Shown: positions 30,911-41,593 of the stretch, in pieces
How positions within the stretch are numbered: position 1 is the stretch's first letter
Layout of the letters: each line of letters opens with the position of its first letter
Translations under genes and position numbers: made by a program
Assembly (NCBI GenBank): GCA_009731375.1
Contig: BJOX01000047.1
Span: forward strand, 531,432 to 595,431
Direction of reading: 5' to 3'
Source of the DNA: Paulinella micropora
Lineage: Eukaryota > Cercozoa > Imbricatea > Euglyphida
Length of the DNA stretch: 64,000 nucleotides
Notes under the pieces: generated by a model
The model's input: only the letters and a program-made list of their open reading frames with translations
What the model was told of the DNA's origin: nothing
Database searches by the model: none

Positions 30911-31107
30911 TTGTACACAACTGACAAACTGACAAACAAGAAACAACCCTTTACCATGGCAATGACGCTCAGTACTACTACGATCTCTGAGTGCGTCCTC
31001 GTTCGCAGCATGCTGGCTGCAATTGCTAGTTATGACTTTAGTAGTGAGGTAAACTTTCAACTCCGTACAGGAGCAGTGGAGATGATCTTACGCGCTGGGT
31101 CACCAGC
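30911..31107 (+). other. Short open segment before the microsatellite
   Basis: An open frame (MYTTDKLTNK..., then ISECVLVRSMLAAIASYDFSSE) precedes a GTAAAC at 31049. It may be an exon; the rest of the long frame through the microsatellite is not credible as protein. Confidence 0.25.
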
Positions 31108-31326
31108 TTCTTCTTCTTCTTCTTCTTCTTCTTCTTCTTCTTCTTCTTCTTCTTCTTCTTCTTCTTCTTCTTTCTTTCTTTCTTTCTTCCTTCCTTCCTT
31201 TCTTCCTTTCTTTCTTTTTTTCTTTCTTTCTTTCTTTCTTTCTTTGTTTTTCTTCTTCTTCTTCTTCTTCTTCTTCTTCTTCTTCTCCTCCTCCTCCTCC
31301 TCCTGCTCCTTCTTCTTCTTCTTCTT

Positions 31327-31357
<31 letters not shown>

Positions 31358-31555
31358 TTTTCTTCTTCTTCTTCTTCTTCTTCTTCTTCTTCTTCTTCTT
31401 CTTCTTCTCCTTCTTCTTCTTCTTCTTCTTCCTCTTCCTCTCCTCCTCCTCCTCTTCTTCTTCTTCTTCTTCTTCTTTTTCTTCTTCTTTTTCTTCTTCT
31501 TTTTCTTCTTTTTCTTCTTCTTCTTCTTCTTCTTCTTCTTCTTCTTCTTCTTCTT

Positions 31556-31589
<34 letters not shown>

Positions 31590-32045
31590 CACTACTACTA
31601 CTACTACTACTACTATTATTCGAACTTTTAAGGTTCATCCTCCTCCTAATCATCCTCTTCCTACTTGTCGTCATCATCCTCCAACTAGCATTTCTCTTCC
31701 TTTTCCCCACCCCCTCTTCCTTGTCATCCTCTGTCCTCCTCTTTCTTCTTCTTCTTCTTCTTCTTCTTCTTCTTCTTCTTCTTCTTCTTCTTCTTCTTCT
31801 CTTCCTCCTCCTCCTCCTCCTCCTCCTCCTTCTTCTTCTTCTTCTTCTTCTTCTTCTTCTTCTTCTTCTCCTCCTTCTTCTTCTTCTTCTTCTTCTTCTT
31901 CTTCTTCTTCTTCTTCTTCTTCTTCTTCTTCTTCTTCTTCTTCTTCTTCTTCTTCTTTTGCTGCTGCTGCTGCTGTTGCTGTTGCTTCTTCTTCTTCTTC
32001 TTCTTTCTTCTTCTTCCATTTCTTCTCATTTTCATCCTCCTCATC

Positions 32046-32089
<44 letters not shown>

Positions 32090-32197
32090 TCTTCTTCTTT
32101 CTTCTTCTTTCTTCTTCTTTCTTATTCTTTTTCTTCTTCTTCTTCTTCTTCTTCTTCTTCTTCTTCTTCTTCTTCTTCTTCTTCTTCTTCTTCTTCT
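31108..32197. repeat. 1.1-kb CTT/TTC microsatellite
   Basis: Mostly (TTC)n with TTTC, CTC, ACT and TGC patches and a non-repetitive island at 31620-31740. All long frames here are repeat translations on both strands. Confidence 0.95.
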
Positions 32198-33091
32198 GCG
32201 CTCGCTGGCGCTCGCTCAAAAGGTTATGCTGCTGCCGATGTTAAGAGAATTTGCGTCAGGCATGTAGTGGGATCGTCGGCAGGCTGGTCTTGGGTCGGTG
32301 CTGGTCCCGAGCCTAAGTGTGACTACACACTTCTTGGGTCCCAGAGGCTTTTTTGCGCCGGGGTAATCTGCATTGATATTCCTTGGTTGCTGCAAAAAAA
32401 TCTCGACTCGCAGATCGGATGGGCATGAAGGTGTTCCTCGGGGAGGAGCGATGTGTACGGTTCCTCGGGTACGCCAGCGAGCGGTTTCAGGACCAGTTTG
32501 AGCGCGCCTTCACAGCGCGAAGGCCTGTGGTGCAGGGGCCCGCTCTGCAACTCCAAAGGTGGCCACTGCACCCACCTGTTCCACGCCAGCCCCTCCACGC
32601 CAGCCACCTCGAGCGCATGGCGGCCCTGCATCTTGATCATGGCTACGAGCTGTTATCAATCTGCCAAGCCTGGAGGCAGGCACTGGCCGCTCATCCGGCA
32701 TGGCCAGGCCCCGATGCTTCTTGGGACGCTGGACTGGACGGTGAATTGGTCTGCTACCTTCTGTTTGGTGTGCATGACCACCCGAGGTCGCGCCTCCACG
32801 GTTCATCTCGGTTGTGGAAGGCGAACCTCAGCTTCCGCTGTGGGAACAGCCGCGCTCGGGTGCTGGCGCCACCGTTCTGCCATACGGACCTGCCTCACTC
32901 CGGCCACAGCTTACACTGGCGGGACCTCTTGAAAAGAAAGCTGCATTCCTGAACGCAGATGTAGGTGTGAATCTCGCATTCTTAGTCATGGACTGCGCTT
33001 CAATCGTTAGCCTTTCCAAACGTCCCCCCCCCCCACTCTCTCTCTCTTTCTTTCTTTCTTTCTTTGACCGTCTCTCTTCTTCTTCTTCTTC

Positions 33092-33123
<32 letters not shown>

Positions 33124-33221
33124 CTTCTTCTTCTTCTTCTTCTGTTGTGTGTTGTTGCTTCTTCTCCTGTTGTGGTTGTTGCTTCTTCTTCTTCCTTTTC
33201 CTCCTACATTGCTGCAAAAAT
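32198..33221 (+). other. Host region with conflicting open frames
   Basis: Two overlapping plus-strand frames (32383-32952 and 32453-32932) and one minus frame (32510-32806) are open; codon evidence does not decide. Ends in CT/TTC microsatellite (33040-33150). Confidence 0.3.
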
Positions 33222-33536
33222 TTCACTGACAATGGCCTAAAACACGTGGCGGACCTGGCAAAGAATCTCAAGGAGCTCGATCTCACTAACTGTAAGATCA
33301 GCATGACTGGTCACGAACATTGCAAGAAAATCCGATCGCTTAAAACGCTCACGGTCGATGGTTGCAAACGCATGCCCACAGCTTACATTGACGAATTTTG
33401 CAATGCACTCCCAGGTTGCACAGTTTGGTTTAGCGATCGAGACTATACTAAGGCAAACCTTGAAAGGGAGAAAGAAGAATCTCGTATTTATTATGCCAAT
33501 GGAGGCGATATTAGATGGGGGTTGCCACACAAATAA
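33222..33536 (+). CDS. LRR-like C-terminal exon of a host gene
   Basis: About 105 codons to TAA 33534. It holds two leucine-rich repeats of the cysteine-containing/AMN1 style: GLKHVADLAKNLKELDLTNC and HCKKIRSLKTLTVDGCKRM, followed by a capping segment. Such repeats mediate protein binding, often in F-box proteins. The upstream part of this frame is microsatellite, so the exon boundary (near 33220) is uncertain. Confidence 0.45.
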   Translation, partial: FTDNGLKHVADLAKNLKELDLTNCKISMTGHEHCKKIRSLKTLTVDGCKRMPTAYIDEFCNALPGCTVWFSDRDYTKANLEREKEESRIYYANGGDIRWGLPHK

Positions 33537-34039
33537 TTTGCAGGAGATTGATTGATCTCACTAGCCTGCAAGATCAGCACAAAAACGTCTCAACTACTTC
33601 AAGAAAATCAAATCGCTGCAAAAGCTGTGCATCAAGGGTTTGCGAACTCAAATTCCGGATACTACATAATCGAATAATTTTGCAAGGCACGCTGACGTTT
33701 GCACAGTTTTTAATGAAACAGGATGCAAGTACTTGGAGCTTGTTCCAAGCTTATCGACTACAATCTAAGCTACAGATGATGATGCCGCTGGAGGCGAGCC
33801 ACGGTGGCGGTTGACTTTTTTTTTGTGCGTCCGGATAGCTTGCCTCCCCATTTTCCATTGTGTTGAGCCCCAACATAATCTGTTCTTTACAATCTTACAA
33901 AAAAAAGTAGATATAGTTAAATTCGTGATTTAATAAATAAAATAATAAAAAAAACAATTCTCTTTGGGTGTTTTTTTTTTGTGTTTCTCTTCTTCTGGCC
34001 AGAGCTTCATTAAAAAATCTCTTTCCTCGCACTTTTGTT
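33537..34039. other. Host sequence without recognised feature
   Basis: Short frames only; a decayed partial repeat of the LRR exon text (DLTSLQDQHK, CKSCASRVC) suggests a neighbouring LRR relic. 33890-34000 is AT-rich with T runs. Confidence 0.35.
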
Positions 34040-34541
34040 TTACAAGATCTGACGCTCGCGGCTGTGTTCAGCCACGTCTTGTTCGCCACGAACCAGGCTC
34101 GGCCTTTCACGGCTCGGCCTTTGGCGGCTGACAGGCGTGCCGGCCCCGCTCGAGGTGCCATCCATCCCGCGGTGGTGCAGTTCGGCCCCGGACGACGCGA
34201 AATGCGCGCTGTCGTCAGCGCCGGAGTTGTTGTCGGGCTTGCGTGCCCGGCGCCAGTACCAAACGCCGGCGCCCAGGATCAAGAGCACGCCAAGCGCCGC
34301 GGCCACGCCGCAGACGATTTCCTTCCAGCCGGGTTGCGGCGACTTCACGACCTCCGCCGCCTCCGCCGGCGGCGCAACGCCGCCGTCGCCACCGTTGCAG
34401 ACGACCGTCAGGCCGAACGTTTCCCGCTGCGAGAGCACCGCGGAGTAGCACGGCTCGTCGGCCGCCGCGGCCGCACGGCGGCGACTGGGCAGCTCCCGGT
34501 ACCAGGAGGGTAATTGCGCCGGGTCAGAGGGTGCCCACCGC
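34040..34541 (-). CDS. Host single-pass membrane protein cut by element C
   Basis: Minus-strand frame entering from the element boundary. Extracellular-like segment with two Cys (EPCYSAV, LTVVCNGG), then a strong transmembrane helix VCGVAAALGVLLILGAGVWYW, stop-transfer WRRARK and a cytoplasmic tail of about 65 residues to TAG 34040. The apparent first residues MPKWPPILLR come from element C terminal DNA, so the true upstream exon or codons were separated by the insertion. Very GC-rich, unlike the element. Receptor-like topology; no specific family. Confidence 0.5.
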
Positions 34542-34632
34542 AGTAGTATAGGGGGCCACTTCGGCACACTTTTTCAATACACACCCCCCGCCCCCGGAGA
34601 CACACACGGTCGGCCCGCAGGGACAAAATGGC
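34542..34632 (+). repeat. Terminal repeat of element C
   Basis: AGTAGTATAGGGGGCCAC, CACACTTTTTCAA, GGAGACACACACGGTCGG, CCCGCAGGGACAAAATGGCA: block for block the inverse of the element A right end. Flanking 6 bp CACCGC; no partner available. Confidence 0.8.
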
Positions 34633-34746
34633 AATTGAAACCTTTACATTTTAATATTTAAAATAATACCGTTAAAATATAAAGACACATACAAGATTTC
34701 TAACGAGGACACCAAGCCAAGGTTTAGAATTTCAACAGGTTGTATT

Positions 34747-35085
34747 ATGATAAAGAAAAATAAAAAGAGACCGATGGTCAAGGTTCAATGGAGAGAAGGA
34801 GGTAAAACGATGTTTAAGAGTTTTACTATTGGAAAACGAAGAACTCAAGAACAAGCAATGGAAGAAGCAAAGAAATACCACGAGGAAAAAGTAAAACCAA
34901 AGTATGATGAATGGAAAGTTAATTATGATAAGGAAACAAAAGAAATCAAAAAAGAAAAGAAAAGGAATTGGAAGAATAAAACATTCAAGTGTGAGTGCGG
35001 AGCTGAAATAAATAGGAGTAGCAAAGCAAGACATATGAAATCAAACATTCACACAGCCTCGTCCGCCCCGCCCTTTCAGCCCTAA
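34747..35085 (+). CDS. Basic zinc-finger protein, C copy
   Basis: Orthologue of 23849-24199, over 90% identical in protein. RPMVKVQWREGGKTMFKSFT module, RTQEQAMEEAKKYHEEKV helix, Lys-rich linker, FKCECGAEINRSSKARHMKS finger. Intact from ATG 34747. Conservation as an open frame in both A and C, while neighbours decay, may reflect its shortness or later constraint. Confidence 0.6.
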   Translation: MIKKNKKRPMVKVQWREGGKTMFKSFTIGKRRTQEQAMEEAKKYHEEKVKPKYDEWKVNYDKETKEIKKEKKRNWKNKTFKCECGAEINRSSKARHMKSNIHTASSAPPFQP

Positions 35086-35113
35086 TTATCATCTATACAC
35101 AGGCGGGCAGACA

Positions 35114-35566
35114 ATGGCAGAGACAAAAAAATTTGAATGCGATTGCTGTTCCATAATTAATGTCTCGGGAATACGAAGACATTTACAAACAAAAAAACAC
35201 AAAGACTTTATTGAAGAAGAAAAAGAACTTATGCGAAGCTGGCAAGCGACTAAGGACATTACATCTACCGATGTAGTCGGTACAATTGGAGAAAATACAA
35301 TTGAAGAAAAACAAGAAATTGTTGAAACATCAGAAATTGATTTAAAAAAACAAAAAATGATAGAAGATTTTAAAAAATCAGGTATTGAAACATTTATTAT
35401 TACTAGCGATGAAATCAGAGCTGGGCTTTGGAAAAATCTTAACCCTAAATCAGCAAAAACTGGTGAAGGTGTAATAGAATGGTTGAAAAGGGAAAGAAGA
35501 GAAAGAGAAGCCCAGCCAGCGGCCCAGCTGAAGGCCGCCGCCGCCGCCCCGCTCGCCCCGCCCTAA
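35114..35566 (+). CDS. C2H2-type zinc-finger protein
   Basis: 150 codons, ATG 35114, 29 bp after the previous gene. N-terminal finger FECDCCSIINVSGIRRHLQT then KKH: Cys-x2-Cys...His-x4-His spacing. A charged middle and KTGEGVIEWLKRERRERE follow; the Ala/Pro-rich end is encoded by CGCCCCGCC-type DNA. No counterpart in A, where a deletion between GC repeats removed it. Probably DNA- or RNA-binding. Confidence 0.55.
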   Translation: MAETKKFECDCCSIINVSGIRRHLQTKKHKDFIEEEKELMRSWQATKDITSTDVVGTIGENTIEEKQEIVETSEIDLKKQKMIEDFKKSGIETFIITSDEIRAGLWKNLNPKSAKTGEGVIEWLKRERREREAQPAAQLKAAAAAPLAPP

Positions 35567-35697
35567 TTTTTATCTAAACACAGGGCCCCCCTTATATATA
35601 GACACGGGGAGCACACTGCGGACCACGGCGGGGGCAGACAATTGAAATAATTAATTTTTATCAAAAAAATATTTTGCTATATATACACTGACCAACG

Positions 35698-38600
35698 ATG
35701 GAGACACACACTTACAACGGTAAGACGTATAGGTTGGACAAATTTAGGGAACAAAAAATTAATTATGAAATCAAAACGGTCAGGAATCAAGATGTGCTGT
35801 ATATAATACCGAAGACGAGAAAGTATAAGGTGGATACAACAACGGCCCAAAATTACTTGAACAGAGTAAGAGGTGTTGTTTACTTTGAGGAACAGAAACA
35901 GGGTATTCCAGTAGCACCACCATTACCTCCTCAGTTTGAAGCGAAAGTGAGAGAAAGAAAAGAAAAGGTAAAAGACCTGATGCGGAAACTACGAAATCAA
36001 ACACGTTGACAGAAAGAAGCACATGCTTGGTGCTAATGAAAGCATGTATTGGGTAAGGATTAGATACAACTTTACTTCATTCAGTATGGAAGATGTAGTA
36101 AAGTTTATTGAGATAATACTGAACGACTTTATAAAAAGACAAGGTAATATGGTAAGTCTAAGTATCAAGTTTGTAGATTACTACGGGGCTGTATCTACGG
36201 GTTTGAAAAAACTTAACCAGATTTCTGTCAGCGATGTTTTAGAAAGACTGTCAGCATTATTTGAAAGCAACGAAAGCCTTTATACAGACGAAAAGGGAAC
36301 CAATATGGATGAGTTTAGGTTCGTTTTGAAATCTGTTGAAATGCAGACTGGTGGAACGAGGCTTCAAATTATTAATAAGTTGGATGTATATAAAAAGAGA
36401 GGAGTAATTCAAATTAATAATACAGACAACATATGCTTAGCCAGAGCAATTGTTGTAGTAAAAGCAAAAATTGAAAAACACAAAAAATACAAGACAATAT
36501 TAATGGGACGAAAGATACAGGAGGAGATGGCGATCAAGTTGCACGAAGAAGCGAAAGTCATTCAGGATGTGTGCGGTATTCCTGAAATCAAGACATTTGC
36601 TAGCCACATTAAATACAATCTGGTTATCGTTGAATTCCCTGACAACATTGTTTATAAGACGGACCTGCTAAATGAAAAGGCGAGCGACTTACGAACCTTT
36701 ACATACTTAAGACTGAGAATACTACGATGCGATAACTAATATGAAGTCTTTGCTAGGCAAAAAGAACTTCTGTGAGTTAAGTCTAAGGGGATACAAGGAA
36801 ATGCACGCTTGTGAATCCGCTTGTAATATCTGCGAAACCAAAGGCTGTAATGGTATTAACGATAAAAGCAATTGGACTGCTTGCTATTCGTGTAATAGAA
36901 AGTTTCCGAACACTGTATGTTTCAACAACCACAAGAAGACGAACTGCGATATCAAAGCGAAATGTCTTTCGTGCGAACTTAATTACAGGAGAAAGGACGA
37001 ACAGAAATGCGGTTATGCGAAATGCCGTAATTGTAAGGAACTGAAACCACTTGAACACCAATGTGAAGTCGTGAAGAAAGACATATTACCTTTTTCAGAG
37101 AAATACATATTCTTTGACTTTGAAGCGACACAGGATACAGGCAAGCACATTGTTAATCATGCGGAAAGTCAGTATTACGATGCGAAGGAACCACCCGTCA
37201 TTCATAAGAACATTGATGATTTCTGTAAGTGGGCTTTTGAACCTAAGCACAACGGCTCTACATTCATTGCTCATAACAGTCGCGGTTATGATTGTCAGTT
37301 TATTCTTAAATTGTTAGTTGATAACGGGCAGGCACCATTCGTCATTTATCAGGGTGGTAAGATAATGATGATGACTTTGAAGAAATACCGCTTCATTGAT
37401 AGTTTGAGTTTCCTCACAATACCGTTGTCCGATTTTCCTAAGACATTCGGATTGAAAGAACTTAAAAAGGGTTTCTTCCCTCACTATTTCAACACGGATA
37501 AGAACAAAAATTATGTTGGTGTGATGCCTCATAAGAAGCACTACGGCTACGACACGATGAAAGATAAGAAAAGAGCGGAATTCTTAGAATGGTATGAAAG
37601 CCAAAAAAACAACACATTTTTGATATGCGGAAGGAAATTGCGGAATACTGTCATAGCGATGTTGATATATTGAGAAGGGGATGTATGGATTTTAGAAATT
37701 AGTTTCTAGAATTCGGTATTGACCCGTTTCAATATACAACTATTGCGAGTTGTGTTATGGCTTTGTATCGGGCTAAGTTTATGCCAGAGAATTCAATTGC
37801 TGTGTTGAAAGCGGAAAAGCAAAACAGGATTACCTCTCGGGCTTGTGTTGAATGGATAGCCTACAGAAGCAGGTTAGACCAAACTGATATCAAACACGCA
37901 TTCAATGGTGGTGAAAAGATGTTTAACTTAGGACAATCAAATGCGTACGTAGATAGTTAGGATGAAAAGACAAAAACCGCTTACGAATTTCACGGATGTC
38001 TCTGGCACGGATGTCCAAAGTGCTTCAATTGCAATACAATTAACACCAAGAAGAATAGACAATGGGTGAAGTATACAAGGCAACAATGAGACGAGAAAAA
38101 GAACTAAGCAAACAAGTAAGCAAAATAATGATATCTGGGAATGTGAATGGAAATTAATGAAAACAAGTGAAAGCCTAGCGGAAGATACGAATGAACGAAT
38201 TACTGAACAAGAAGGGCTGAACCCGCGAGAAGCAATGTTTGGAGGTAGAACGGATGCTCTAACATTGTATTGGAAATCTAGGCACAGCCATGAATATGCG
38301 AACTACATTGATGTATTTTCATTATATCCGACCGTAATGTATTATGACCTTTACCCTAGCGAGCACCATACTATTATACGGCCCTCAAATGACGACAATA
38401 GAAAAGATATGAAAAACAAAATCATAAACAGAGAATATTTTGGAGTGGCTAAGGTTAAGATGCTACCGCCCAGAAAATTACTCCATCCCGTTTTACCTAA
38501 GGCTGATAGAGGAAAACTGATGTATTACCTGTGCGACAAGTGCGGAATGACTGAACAAAAGGATGAATGTAAGCAAACCGATAACGAGCGAACAATAACG

Positions 38601-39689
38601 GGTACTTGGGCAACACCCGAAATCTACAAGGCCTTAGACAAAGGCTACAAGCTAATTAAGGTGTATGAGGTATGGCATTGGAAGGAGCAGAGCAGTAGCC
38701 TGTTCAAAGATTTCATGAAAACGTTCTTAAAGGTTAAACAAGAGTCAAGCGGATATCCTGATGGCTGTATTACACAGGAACAAAAAAGAAACTACATTGA
38801 CAGTATGGAAGTCAGGATTGGTATTAAGATAGACGAAAATAAAATAGAAGAAAACCCAGGACGGCGAGCAGTTACTAAGTTGTGCTTAAACTCGTTGTGG
38901 GGCAAGTTTGGTGAAAAGCAAACAAACTCAAAACAAAATGATAAAAGATAAAGATACCTTATACAAGTTAATGAGCGACAAGTCAGTTGATAACATAAAC
39001 ATAAACATTATTAACGACAAAATAATAGAAGCGAGTTATGACCTTAAACAGGATGCGGTAAGCGACCCCGTGAAAACAAATATTGTAGTTGCTTTATTTG
39101 CGACTTGCCACGCGAGGATTAGACTATATGAGATGATGGACAAACTAGACAACAGAGTTCTATACCACGATACGGACAGTGTCATATACACAACAGACTT
39201 AACGAAAGGCGAAACAGATGTTAAAACGGGTAAGCTGTTAGGTGAATGGACGGACGAACTACACGGAGCAAAGATTATGACCTTTATCGGAGGCGGGCCA
39301 AAATCTTATGGATATGTCTTAGATAACGGCAAAGCAAAAATGAAAGTCAAAGGCTTTAGTATGAACTATGAAAACAATAAATCATTAAATTCACCAAATA
39401 TGTTAAGTGTCATCAGTTGCGGACTCGGTATTAACAACAGCAACCTTATTGAGAACGGCAAGAATGAATTGTTAGAGTTGCTTAAGTCTCAGGAAGAAAA
39501 TTGCTTTCTAAACGAATTGAAAAATCTGGTAAAGTTGTTATAGTAGAGAACAGCAAGATAACAAGAGACAAGCAACAGAAAAAAATAACGAGCGAATACT
39601 TAGAAAAAATATTCAGCTTTACTTACACCAAAAGAAATATTATAGGTATTGCAGATAATGCGATTGAGACTAGACCGTTTGGATACTAA
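35698..39689 (+). pseudogene. polB: Protein-primed family B DNA polymerase, C copy
   Basis: About 1,330 codons. The N-terminal region (METHTYNG at 35698; 36023-36739) has no known fold but sits where protein-primed polymerases carry terminal-protein or accessory domains. Cys-rich fingers follow (about 36810-37070: CNICETKGC, CYSCNRKF, CLSC, CGYAKC), then exonuclease motifs YIFFDFEAT (about 37107) and FIAHNSRGYDCQFIL, polymerase motif A DVFSLYPTVMY (about 38315), B KLCLNSLWGKFG (about 38885), C YHDTDSVIY (about 39170), and a Lys-rich thumb to TAA 39687. Breaks: frame changes near 36005, 36725, 37620, 38090, 38940 and 39510; in-frame TAG at 37700 and 37958. Family established by motif set; copy not functional as read. 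Confidence 0.9.
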
Positions 39690-39690
39690 A

Positions 39691-40399
39691 TCAAAAAGCA
39701 ATAAAACATTTGATAATTATTTTTTTTTTGCCTTTATTTTTGAAGCTCCTAATAGTATGAACACCCCTCGTCGGTTTCACTAACTTAGTATTTACAGCCG
39801 TAGCCCCTAACAATGACACAGGATCATACTTAGTTCGGTAGTTCGTCGTTAGCTTCGCAGTCTTTGCCCTTTTACCTTTTGGATTTACTTTCACAGCCAC
39901 TCTGCCAATTACTCCTTCAATGAGGTCTCTTGTGCTACTGCCTTTATTGTATGTGGTCGCCCTTACCCCAGTCTGTCGGCTTAAATCTTTTGCTATCGTC
40001 CCTCCAAGGCTATGACCAGTCAGCTCTACATTTTCTTTTCCATATTTCTTTATCACCTCATTAACCAGCTTCTGCTCTTCTTTATATCTCGGAGTTCTTT
40101 TCAATACTCCCTTTACTAATGCGACATCTGTGAGTAAGTCTCGCTTATCTACCGAGCCTCTAAATGCCACAATCGCCTTACCATCTTTTTCATACACCGT
40201 CGATTTTTCTTTGCTGGTGACTGGCTTCCAACCGTCAGCACCCTTTCTCTCTGATGAAGATAAATAGACATCCTCTGACAACTCAGCACTGCCTCCCTTC
40301 TGCCTTCTGTATGCCTTACCTGCCTTTTTCAATGCCTCCTTGTAGTTTATATTATGCTTAGCGGAGTAAGCCTGAACGAACTTTATCCACTCACTCATT
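39691..40399 (-). CDS. Class 3 lipase (alpha/beta hydrolase)
   Basis: Intact in this copy. ATG at 40399 (MSEWIKFVQAYS) is preferred over the in-frame ATG at 40455 because it abuts the conserved hairpin and is the start kept in element D. About 235 residues. IVAFRGSVDKRDLLTD gives the oxyanion-side strand; NVELTGHSLGGTIAKDLS is the GxSxG nucleophile elbow (about residue 120); a later Asp (YDPVSLLGA) and His (RGVHTIRSF) fit the triad order. Very basic, no signal peptide or membrane segment. Fold and motif match class 3 lipases; a virion-entry or lysis role is inference. The Phe-rich end after the Lys run may be read-through of a lost stop. Confidence 0.8.
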
Positions 40400-40498
40400 G
40401 CGGAGACTTCGCCTCCGCACCTCCGGTTTTGGTGAAGCTTTTTCAAAAGGTTCATATATTAATTAATTTTTTTTATATATATTACTCTATATATACTA
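40399..40498. promoter_or_regulatory. Divergent promoter with hairpin and AT palindrome
   Basis: Between lipase (-) and GKYKGK (+). Hairpin TGCGGAG, 7-nt loop ACTTCGC, CTCCGCA (40399-40419) overlaps the lipase ATG; palindrome GAAGCTTTTTCAAAAGGTTC is at 40434-40453; TATA-like TATATATATT and CTATATATAC precede the GKYKGK ATG. Confidence 0.7.
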
Positions 40499-40773
40499 AT
40501 GTCTACCCTTACAAGACTATGCGAGAAGTTCCAAAAACTTTCCATTGAAGGTGAAAAAAAATCCTTCTCGTGGAAGATGTTCAAAAGGTAATACACGACG
40601 AAATAAAAGCAATTGAAGAAATGAGAAATACACAACCGAAGGACACTTTTCAATTCGGAAAATACCGCGGAAAGAAGTTTGAAGACATCGCAAAGATTGA
40701 CAAGCCATATATTGAATAGTTAATGAAATAACCATGGTGTAGGACCAGAGATGAATTGAAGAAGTATTTGTAA
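40499..40773 (+). pseudogene. Small GKYKGK-domain protein, C copy
   Basis: Starts MSTLTRLCEKFQKLSIEGEKK; frame break at the A8 run; then VQKVIHDEIKAIEE, DTFQFGKYRGKKFEDIAKIDKPYIE, with TAG (Trp in D) and TAA shortly after, and DELKKYL at the end. Both stops are single transitions, so this copy is decayed. Confidence 0.65.
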
Positions 40774-40799
40774 AGTCTTTGTATTTTTTTTCCTTCCGC

Positions 40800-40868
40800 G
40801 AAGGGGGTTTTGCTTCGCAAAAGCTCGTTCAAAGAACGAGCATGTGTAGGGGGGCGAAGACCCCTGCT
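40800..40868. terminator. Cluster of hairpins between convergent genes
   Basis: TTTTGCTTCGCAAAA (40808-40822), GCTCGTTC AAA GAACGAGC (40823-40841) and GTAGGGGGGCGAAGACCCCTGCT (40846-40868), between the GKYKGK gene end and the C-terminus of the minus-strand structural gene. Duplicate at 44281-44349. Confidence 0.55.
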
Positions 40869-41583
40869 GGTATTCTAAGAAATTAACAATAACACTTACA
40901 TTTCCTCCATTATTAGCAGTCGCTACAGACTTCTGTAAAAATGTTAGATTTTCACCAGGAGAAAGTTGTATGTCGTAAGTTCGCAGGTCAATAAGCTGGC
41001 TAGAAGTAGCATTAACATAAAGTTTAAGAATGACATCAGTTATAACAGCACCACCCAAAGCGGTCGCACTGGTGTCCTTTGATACGATTGAAGTTTATCA
41101 GCGAAGTTCTCCGCCGTAAGTGCTCCAGTCGTTTTCACAATCCGCACTATATTAACTTTGCTGTCTTCGTTTGATATGCTCACGAGAGATGGATAAACAA
41201 TTGAATAATTGGTCACACCATTAAAAGTTGTTTTATTTTTATGCTAATAATAGGACTTTCAGTGGTGCTCGCTGGCTCACTTCCTTCCGCTTCGTTTGAT
41301 ATGCTTGAATTCATAGTGTTAGTGCCCTCAATAAATACTACAACTGGCTGTTTTTAATTTTTGGTTAGCATTACCAGTTCCATAATTTCTGATACAAGCC
41401 GAAAAAGGTAGGGTTGTATTTGAAAGACTAACACCCACATTTGCATTCGCATATTTTATTGTATGAACCAGCTGAAATTCTCCACTTGATGGATTTTCTA
41501 TGTAGAACCTTATAGCCCCAAAGCCAAGATATTGAAATTTAATCTGGAATACATTCCCTTTGGTCCAATCTATGATAGGCATA
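40863..41583 (-). pseudogene. Beta-rich structural protein, repeat copy 1
   Basis: Identical to 44344-45064 and cut at the gap; see that entry. Confidence 0.55.
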
Positions 41584-41593
41584 NNNNNNNNNN

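Larger units (their letters stand above)
38113..41583 (+). repeat. 3,471-bp direct repeat, copy 1 (partner 41594-45064)
   Basis: Starts CAAGTAAGCAAAATAATG and ends CTATGATAGGCATA in both copies, equal length, and no difference found in any gene compared. The copies are separated only by ten N (41584-41593). Most likely one contig end repeated at the start of the next contig. Confidence 0.9.

Noticed and set aside
30911-32428. 505-codon plus-strand frame rich in Ser, Phe and Leu
   Set aside because: It is a translation of the (TTC)n microsatellite; minus-strand Glu/Lys/Arg frames are equally open.
34408-34626. Minus frame reading SLRADRVCLRGRG, and similar frames at 24695, 25024 and 59668
   Set aside because: These are translations of the terminal repeats, not genes.
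19396-40773. Reassigned stop codons to explain in-frame TAG, TAA and TGA
   Set aside because: All three stops appear in conserved positions only in some copies, next to frameshifts, while real ends use the same codons; decay explains this better.
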